Assembly (NCBI GenBank): GCA_947454705.1 | Contig: CANGKZ010000001.1 | Location: 1 to 64,000, forward strand | DNA: 64,000 nucleotides | Reading direction: 5' to 3' | From: Verrucomicrobiota bacterium | GTDB lineage: Bacteria > Verrucomicrobiota > Verrucomicrobiia > Limisphaerales > UBA9464 | Shown: positions 58,523 to 64,000 of the stretch, piece by piece | Numbering within the stretch: the stretch's first letter is position 1 | Layout: the number at the start of each line of letters is the position of its first letter | Made by a program: the position numbers and the translations under genes | The notes under the pieces: model-generated | The model's input: only the letters and a program-made list of their open reading frames with translations | What the model was told of the DNA's origin: nothing | Database searches by the model: none

Positions 58523-60739
58523 TCAGCCCTTTTTGTCCGGGGCTCCGTACACGCCTGCGCTGCTGTAGCCGTCCCGACCGTAATAGTAGTAGTAATAACC
58601 GTAGCCGCCGCGCTTGGGCAGCTGGTTGAGCACCAAACCATCGATTTGCGCTCCGACGCGCCTCATCTCTGAAATGGCACGGAAGACGGCCCGTTCAGGA
58701 GTCTTTGCCGCACGAATGACCAGCAGCACAATTTTCGCAAATGGGAGGAGACTGATGGTGTCGGCGACCGAATTCACAGGTGCCGTATCCACGACCACCA
58801 CATCGAAGGCACTGGTAAGCGCCTCGAAAAACTCGCGGGTGTGGGAGCCTGCCAGCTGCTCCGCAGGATTGGGGATGCGTGGGCCCGCCGGAATCACCGT
58901 CAAGCCGGGTACACGAGTTGGGTGTTGGATTTCTGTGAACGACTTCTGTCCCAAGAGGAACGAACTGACTCCGGGATCATCCGGGTTCATTTGAAGTCGC
59001 TTGCCGATGGTGGGACGGCGGAGGTCGAGATCGACTAGAACAACCCGTTGCCCCAATTGCGCGAGCGAGGCGGCGTAGTTCAACGTGCAAAAGCTCTTGC
59101 CCTCGCCAGGAAGCGCGCTGGTGACCAAACGAACCTTGATGTCCGCTGCGCGCCCAATCATCGCAGTGGAGGCACGGAGGGACCGGAATCCTTCCGCCGT
59201 CAGGCCGTGGGCCTCGTCCACCATCACCAATCGGGGAAAAGTTTGGCCCTGCGAACCCGCGTCGATACTGATCGCCCCAAGAACCGGAATCTGCAGTCGA
59301 TCCTCCGCTTCATCAACGGTTCGAATGCTGCCGTCGATCGTTTGGAGCAAATAGACCAAACCGATTCCAAGCGCGAGCCCGGCGAGTGCACCCTGAAGCA
59401 CGTACCGGGTTCGATTCGGGCCGGAGGGGCGTTTGGGTTCGGGCGCGATTTCCGAGACACTGAGCGGAACATTGTCGATCTGCTTGGTAAGATCGAGTTC
59501 CTTGATCCGCTTCAACACAGACTGCTGGAGGGCGGTGTCGGTGGCCACATCGCGCTCGAGTGCGGCGTAATCGGACGAGATGCGGTTCAAGGCTTGGACT
59601 CGATCCTGAAGCTTGGTGATTTCACTGCGGATTGACGATTCGGCAGCCTCGACCACCGGCACCCGTTTTTTGAGAACCGCCAGAGAGTCGGCAATGACGC
59701 TTGATTGGGATCTCTGGAGGTCTTCCAGCTGCTGGATTGCCTGGATGAACTTCGGATGTTTGGGTTTGTAGCGATTGGTATAGCCCGCCAAGAGCACCTG
59801 CTGTTGCAGAATTTGCTGGCTGAGCCCGATCACCGCGGGCATTGATGAGATGCTCTTGATAGCCATCAACTCAGGCAGCTTATCCTGGGATTTTGAGGCT
59901 TGATCCAGGTCGCTTTGAAGGAGTTGGAGTTCGTTGTGGACCCCGTCTGCCTCGGCAATGGCTTTCACCAACTGCTGACTCAGCAGGCTGCGCTCGCCCT
60001 CGATCGAAGTCATTTGGTGAACCTCACGGAAATCCTGCAGTTTCTTTTCAGAAGTCCGGAGCTTCTTCTCGAGTCGATCCACTTCGCTTCGAAGGGATTC
60101 ACTCCCCGTCTGAGTCGAGAGAAATGCCCGTTCCGCGCGATCCGCGATGTATTCCCGGGCTGCGGAGTTCGCCACAAGAGAAGTGAGCGTGGCATTGGTC
60201 GAATCGACCACGATGTCGATAAGCAGCGTTCCCGGTCGGAGTTTAACCGTGAGCATTCCGTTGATCGCAGCGACGGCGGAGTCCTCAGAGATGCTCTTGC
60301 CGGAGGCACCGGTTAACCGCTCGTCGGTAGTCAGCCGGTTCGTGGAAACAATCCGTCGGAGAACGGAGGTGTTGCGCACGCTTTGGACAATCGTGTTCAA
60401 CATCACCGTATCATCCATACGGGCATCTTGGCCCACGCCCTCGATTGAGATGACCCGTTGCTGTTGACGATTGACGGAAATGGTGCTTTTCGACTGATAG
60501 GTCGGCGGCAAACGCATCGCCCAGACTGCGGTTCCCACTGCGGCACAAACCACCAACCCGACGATCATCCAGATGCGCTGAAGGTAGGGCTGGATGAGTT
60601 TCGGCAGGTCAAACCGCGATCCTTGGGAGCGGGAATACTTGGCGTATTGAGCGCTTCGCCCACTTCCCTGGGAAGCAGTTGCGGATGCGGCAATCGGATT
60701 CGGCACGGGGCCGCCGGATGGATTTTGAGAACTATTCAC
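58523..60739 (-). CDS. wzc: Wzc-like polysaccharide co-polymerase and tyrosine autokinase
   Basis: 738 residues. An N-terminal Wzz domain has its first membrane helix at about 56-75 (RIWMIVGLVVCAAVGTAVWA), long periplasmic coiled coils (about 190-400) and a second helix (VLQGALAGLALGIGLVYLL). The cytoplasmic BY-kinase has Walker A ALPGEGKS (about 541-548), Walker A' VVLVDLDLRRPTIG and Walker B VVVVDTAPV. The tail is tyrosine-rich, with nine Tyr in the last 30 residues (GYGYYYYYYGRDGY), the autophosphorylation cluster. It controls chain length and export with Wza in the Wzy pathway. It starts 11 bases after the wza stop. Confidence 0.95.
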   Translation of the reverse strand: MNSSQNPSGGPVPNPIAASATASQGSGRSAQYAKYSRSQGSRFDLPKLIQPYLQRIWMIVGLVVCAAVGTAVWAMRLPPTYQSKSTISVNRQQQRVISIEGVGQDARMDDTVMLNTIVQSVRNTSVLRRIVSTNRLTTDERLTGASGKSISEDSAVAAINGMLTVKLRPGTLLIDIVVDSTNATLTSLVANSAAREYIADRAERAFLSTQTGSESLRSEVDRLEKKLRTSEKKLQDFREVHQMTSIEGERSLLSQQLVKAIAEADGVHNELQLLQSDLDQASKSQDKLPELMAIKSISSMPAVIGLSQQILQQQVLLAGYTNRYKPKHPKFIQAIQQLEDLQRSQSSVIADSLAVLKKRVPVVEAAESSIRSEITKLQDRVQALNRISSDYAALERDVATDTALQQSVLKRIKELDLTKQIDNVPLSVSEIAPEPKRPSGPNRTRYVLQGALAGLALGIGLVYLLQTIDGSIRTVDEAEDRLQIPVLGAISIDAGSQGQTFPRLVMVDEAHGLTAEGFRSLRASTAMIGRAADIKVRLVTSALPGEGKSFCTLNYAASLAQLGQRVVLVDLDLRRPTIGKRLQMNPDDPGVSSFLLGQKSFTEIQHPTRVPGLTVIPAGPRIPNPAEQLAGSHTREFFEALTSAFDVVVVDTAPVNSVADTISLLPFAKIVLLVIRAAKTPERAVFRAISEMRRVGAQIDGLVLNQLPKRGGYGYYYYYYGRDGYSSAGVYGAPDKKG

Positions 60740-60750
60740 CAGAGGCCAGA

Positions 60751-61503
60751 TTAAAAGGCGCTTTCGCCGACCGTAATGTTGTCGTCCGAGAGGATTAGAG
60801 GAACTTCACCACCGCCGCCCGTTGCCAAGGCCTTGGCATTGAACCGCAGGATCTCCTCTCCCTTTTCCGTGGAGCGTCGGATCCGGATTTTGGTCGGATC
60901 AGCAATCTTTGTATAGCCTCCTGCCATGGCGATGGCCTGCAGCAGGTTCAATCGTTCGCTGCTTGGAATCTCGTAAACACCGGGGCGGGCAACTTGCCCC
61001 ATCATCACAAACCGCCGGGGAGCAAATTCTCCCACCAGGACCGTAACCTGCGGATGCTGAAGGTAATCGGCTCCATACCGGTCAGAAATTCGCTGCCGGG
61101 CGGCTTCCGTCGTTAACCCACGGACGCTCACGCGCCCGATGAGGGGGAGCACCACGGTGCCCTCTTCGTCCACGCGGGTCTTGGTGCTCAAATCCTCCTC
61201 CTGATACACACGCACTTCCAACGTGTCGCCGGATCGGATTAGGTAAACGCTACGCTCGTCGCCTTTTCCACCGGTGGAACGAGGCGACATCAAAAGAGTT
61301 TCCCCAGAACCGACGGCGGAAGCTTCGACCTTGCCCGCCTTGGGCTTGGCTCCGGCATCGGCCTCTGCTGCAGATGCCTCCGTGGGGCAAATCACGACGG
61401 CAAGGAATAGCGCAAGCCACAGGCAGGCTTGCGTTCTCAGGGAATTCCAACAGCTGATCCCAGCCACCCCATTAAGCGGGACTCTCGGTTGCTTCATCAT
61501 CAT
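60751..61503 (-). CDS. wza: Polysaccharide export outer-membrane protein (Wza-like)
   Basis: 250 residues from the ATG at 61503 (a GTG at 61518 is also in frame). A signal peptide (TQACLWLALFLAVVICPTEA) is followed by a disordered Ala/Lys-rich linker (about 47-85). Next is the polysaccharide export domain (YLIRSGDTLEVRVYQEEDLS, VDEEGTVVLPLIGRVSVRGL), then one SLBB domain (VMMGQVARPGVYEIPSSERL and LLQAIAMAGGYTKIADPTKI). It lacks a lipobox and the C-terminal amphipathic helix of E. coli Wza, so it is a short OPX protein that may need a separate outer-membrane barrel such as the one at 51706-52983 (inference). Confidence 0.92.
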   Translation of the reverse strand: MMMKQPRVPLNGVAGISCWNSLRTQACLWLALFLAVVICPTEASAAEADAGAKPKAGKVEASAVGSGETLLMSPRSTGGKGDERSVYLIRSGDTLEVRVYQEEDLSTKTRVDEEGTVVLPLIGRVSVRGLTTEAARQRISDRYGADYLQHPQVTVLVGEFAPRRFVMMGQVARPGVYEIPSSERLNLLQAIAMAGGYTKIADPTKIRIRRSTEKGEEILRFNAKALATGGGGEVPLILSDDNITVGESAF

Positions 61504-61596
61504 TTGAATCGAGCACACAGTGCTTCTCGCCAGTCGTGTTCAGAATGCCAAAAATCGCGTAAACCCCAAAGGAGAACTTTTTTACGCAGCGATCCC

Positions 61597-62262
61597 CTAC
61601 CCAGATACCACCGCTATTTTCGGGGTTATTGCGGGACCGGAGTCCTTTTCCTGAAGCTTGGCTATCGCCGCCAGCCGGTTGGTCACCCCCAGCTTCCGAA
61701 AGATTCGACGGTTATGAACGTACACGGTTTGGACACTGATTCCCAGTTTCTTTGCAACCGTCTTGCAATCGTACCCCTTGGCGCTGAGTTCCAGGATTCT
61801 GAGTTCAGCGGGGGAAAGATCGTGGTGCTGGGAGGAAACGAAGTCCTTCCGGACCAGGCGAAAGAGGGCCCGGAGAGCCACTCCTGAGGCCACTGGCAGG
61901 CCCTTTACCGCCTCAAGAATCGAAGCCACGATCTCCGTAAACGACGCCTGCTTCAGTAGGTACCCATCGGCACCCGCCTCAATGGCCGTAATCACCGTTT
62001 CCTCCGAATCAACACAGGTGTACGCAAGAATACGCATGGCCGGACACGCCTCCCGAATCCGTCGAATCCAGCGGAGACCGGAGTCGTTAAGGAGGCGGAT
62101 ATCAATCAGAACCACCGAGAACTTCCCCTTCCGGGCGGCCTCCAACGCAGGCGCACCGGAATCAAATGCCTGCAGCGGGGCAAACCGAGCATCCGCAGCG
62201 AGGTAATCGCGCAGCAGCTCGAGCAACTCGGAATTATCATCAATGATTGCGATCGATAGCAT
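61597..62262 (-). CDS. LuxR/NarL-type response regulator
   Basis: 221 residues. The receiver has D8/D9 in AIIDDNSELLELL, phospho-acceptor D54 in VVLIDIRLL and K104 in YLLKQASF. The C-terminal LuxR helix-turn-helix (about 148-205) reads LSPAELRILELSAKGYDCKT and VAKKLGISVQTVYVHNRRIF. It is the first gene of the wza-wzc direction and separated from wza by 93 bases, so it probably controls this operon and perhaps the opposite locus. No kinase lies next to it. Confidence 0.93.
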   Translation of the reverse strand: MLSIAIIDDNSELLELLRDYLAADARFAPLQAFDSGAPALEAARKGKFSVVLIDIRLLNDSGLRWIRRIREACPAMRILAYTCVDSEETVITAIEAGADGYLLKQASFTEIVASILEAVKGLPVASGVALRALFRLVRKDFVSSQHHDLSPAELRILELSAKGYDCKTVAKKLGISVQTVYVHNRRIFRKLGVTNRLAAIAKLQEKDSGPAITPKIAVVSG

Positions 62263-62656
62263 TCGTTCCTACCTAAGATTTACTAGCCGCATTACCCAGG
62301 ATTCGCCAACAGCCATCAGCTAAATGACTCAGAATCAATTGTCCATAAAACTTTGAAGGTGGGCGTTTCTTGCCCACTCCGACGTCTTGATGCAACAATC
62401 CCTAGGGAGAAGCAAGTGGAAGGCCAATCTCAATACATCTTCAACAATTCTTGGTAATTCGAGACTTTCGGCTCAAAACGTCGAGGTGCCCCGTGGCTCA
62501 CGGTCAACCAGGATTCAAGTGCCACGGGCGGACTTGGGTCATTCCGATCAATTCGGAGCGCGCAACTTCAACACCCCCGAACTTCCATACCGGTGTCTTG
62601 GCTCCTGAATCGTGTTCGGTCTCGTCCTCGGGCAGTGGGCGGTTCAGGTTTTCTCC
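62263..62656. other. Intergenic region between divergent genes
   Basis: 394 bases that must contain the promoters of the LuxR-type regulator and of the secreted-protein gene. Two inverted repeats are visible: GTGGGC-N7-GCCCAC (62359-62377) and CCCGTGGC-N23-GCCACGGG (62490-62528). They could be regulator sites or transcript structures. No sigma-70 promoter was assigned with confidence. Confidence 0.45.
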
Positions 62657-63868
62657 ATGAACCGGCGTGAACTGATTCACTTGGCGGCCTTCTCGGTGTT
62701 TTGGAGTGGCCGCAGTCTTGCGGCGGAACGGTCGGTAAACGCGCCCGATTCCTTCGACGCGACCCAGAGACAGGAATGGCTGACCGCGTGGACGGACGGC
62801 ATTCTGGCCGATGCGCGGGACCGCACCTGCGACCGGGAACTGGGCGAGGAACTCGGCTGGCTGGTGAGCCCGATCCTCAACGGCTTTTACTACGGCTACC
62901 TCGCCACCCGGGACTCCGCGTGGCTGGACCGGCTGATCGATTGGACCGATGCCTGCACGCGTCGCGCCGTGATCGAACCCGATGGCTTCCCGAGCTGGCC
63001 CAAGGGCGACGGCGGGGGCGGAGCATCCTCCGAATACTCCGCCGACAGCCTGCTCGGCGAGGCCATGTTCCTCCGACCCGCAGTGCTGGCGGCGCGGGAA
63101 ATTCAATCCGGACCCACCCTTCCGACGCGGTACCAGGATTGGGCGAAGGCGCTTCTGGCGACCGCCGAGCGGGTGTTCCAAAAGTGGGACAGTCGGAATT
63201 GCTGGCGCGCCGTGGCGGGCGTGGAAGGCGGCGGGGTGTGGGTGGTGCCGGGATTTGGCATCGACCCGAAAACCGGCGGCTGGTCGAAGGGCTACGCCAA
63301 GCGGAGCACGGAGGGATTCACCAATCCGGACAACAAGCTGAACCACATCGCCCGCTGGATGCTGGCCCTGTATGCGGCCACGCGGAAGAAGGTGTACCGC
63401 GACCGGGCGGAGGCCTGGTTCCGCGTGATGAAAGCGCGCCTGAAGACGCGGGGCGACGGACGGTTCCTCGTCTGGAACTATTGGGAACCGGCGGGGCCGT
63501 GGGATTTCAAAGCCGATGGATCGCCGAAGCATTGGATTGGCGTTCACCCAAACGGCGGCTACTACGCGATCGATGTGGAGGCGATCGTGGACGCCCACCG
63601 GCACGGGGTGGTGTTCACCCGGGCGGACATCGACCGGCTCGTGGCCACCAATCGCGACTTCATGTGGAACCAGAAGATCGAAGGCGCCCGGTTCCAGCGA
63701 ATCGATGGCGGAGAAGTGGATCCCCGGTGGAAGAATTCGCCCGGGCTGCTCTGGGAATCCTTGATGCCCTACAACGCAACCCTGCGACGCATCTTCATCG
63801 CCAACCACAGGCCGAAATCCTGGGGCGGTCTCGCCTCCACGCCGTGGTTCCTGGCGGGAATGCCGTGA
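62657..63868 (+). CDS. Secreted protein, probably (alpha/alpha)6-barrel (hypothetical)
   Basis: 403 residues from the ATG at 62657, which begins a signal-like segment with a twin-arginine-type pair (NRRELIHLAAFSVFW). The mature part is helical with conserved-looking aromatic and Gly loops: LVSPILNGFYYGYLATRDSA, GFPSWPKGDGGGG, RWMLALYAATRKKVYRDRAE, WIGVHPNGGYYAIDVEAIVD. Such patterns are common in glycan-active alpha-toroid proteins (lyases, epimerases, unsaturated hydrolases), but no specific family was identified. It faces away from the LuxR-type regulator, and a role with the polysaccharide is only a guess. Confidence 0.7.
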   Translation: MNRRELIHLAAFSVFWSGRSLAAERSVNAPDSFDATQRQEWLTAWTDGILADARDRTCDRELGEELGWLVSPILNGFYYGYLATRDSAWLDRLIDWTDACTRRAVIEPDGFPSWPKGDGGGGASSEYSADSLLGEAMFLRPAVLAAREIQSGPTLPTRYQDWAKALLATAERVFQKWDSRNCWRAVAGVEGGGVWVVPGFGIDPKTGGWSKGYAKRSTEGFTNPDNKLNHIARWMLALYAATRKKVYRDRAEAWFRVMKARLKTRGDGRFLVWNYWEPAGPWDFKADGSPKHWIGVHPNGGYYAIDVEAIVDAHRHGVVFTRADIDRLVATNRDFMWNQKIEGARFQRIDGGEVDPRWKNSPGLLWESLMPYNATLRRIFIANHRPKSWGGLASTPWFLAGMP

Positions 63869-63943
63869 ACTCATTCTCGCGGCCACAGGCTTCGCGCTTG
63901 CCGTCGGGTCGGTGCGGTGGGGATGCTGCGGGGAAACCACTCC

Positions 63944-64000
63944 ATGATGCGTTCACGATTTTCCCCATCCACCCTGGCTTCCGCCGTCCTCCTCTTCGCG
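63944..64000 (+). CDS. Start of a secreted protein gene, cut by the window edge
   Basis: The ATG at 63944 (or 63947) begins MMRSRFSPSTLASAVLLFA, a typical signal peptide start, 75 bases after the previous stop on the same strand. Only 19 codons are inside the window, so the product cannot be identified. Confidence 0.5.
   Translation, partial: MMRSRFSPSTLASAVLLFA

Noticed and set aside
1-64000. CRISPR arrays, insertion sequences, rRNA genes, restriction or toxin-antitoxin systems
   Set aside because: No regularly spaced repeats, transposase motifs, rRNA stretches or defence-protein domains were recognised anywhere in the window.

Overview
The window looks like chromosomal DNA of a Gram-negative, flagellated member of the PVC superphylum, most likely Verrucomicrobiota. 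The clues are a secreted 'planctomycete-type' c-type cytochrome/WD40 protein, a secreted PQQ-type beta-propeller, a DUF1111 di-haem protein, a PEP-CTERM-like surface protein, and short dispersed intergenic repeats. This assignment is an inference from gene content; no rRNA or complete tRNA gene was found.

Layout. (1) 0.2-9.3 kb, minus strand: a flagellar filament block. Read in transcription order it holds two tandem flagellins, fliD, a lipoprotein, a FlgM-like protein, fliS, a FliT/FlgN-like chaperone, then a PAS histidine kinase and an HD-GYP response regulator joined by a 4-base overlap. Two sigma-28-like promoters are visible. (2) 9.4-24.4 kb: mixed single genes. These are a serine hydrolase, a di-haem protein, a dicarboxylate symporter, a cytochrome/WD40 protein, a GntP-type permease, an SRPBCC protein, a beta-propeller protein and an orphan PAS kinase. 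Three membrane acyltransferases of visibly lower G+C sit between them. (3) 25-54.6 kb, plus strand: a large polysaccharide locus. It holds asnB, a carbamoyltransferase, an ABC exporter (Wzm/Wzt type), a kinase-methyltransferase fusion, sugar-nucleotide enzymes, about nine glycosyltransferases, a Wzy-like protein, an outer-membrane barrel and a WecA-like initiating transferase, closed by a strong terminator. (4) 54.6-55.4 kb: a non-coding block with repeats. (5) 55.4-62.3 kb, minus strand: LuxR-type regulator, Wza, Wzc, an O-antigen ligase/polymerase-like protein, a PEP-CTERM-like protein and a secreted 15-residue-repeat protein, closed by a second strong terminator facing the first. (6) 62.6-64 kb: a secreted alpha-barrel-like protein and the start of another secreted protein.

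How it fits together. The plus-strand locus would build a modified (amidated, carbamoylated, methylated, acetylated) glycan. The ABC exporter with a Wzt C-terminal domain, followed directly by a kinase-methyltransferase fusion, resembles the chain-terminating export logic of E. coli O9a-type O antigens. The minus-strand operon supplies Wza/Wzc/Wzy-type machinery plus two secreted proteins. No Wzx flippase and no exosortase was seen in the window, so those parts must lie elsewhere if the routes are complete.

Best leads for something undescribed: the kinase-methyltransferase fusion at 33.2-34.6 kb, the secreted protein with proline exactly every 15 residues at 55.5-56.2 kb, the WecA-like enzyme with altered acidic motifs and an extra C-terminal domain, and a 207-base dispersed repeat. 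All functional statements rest on reading motifs by eye; no database search was run.
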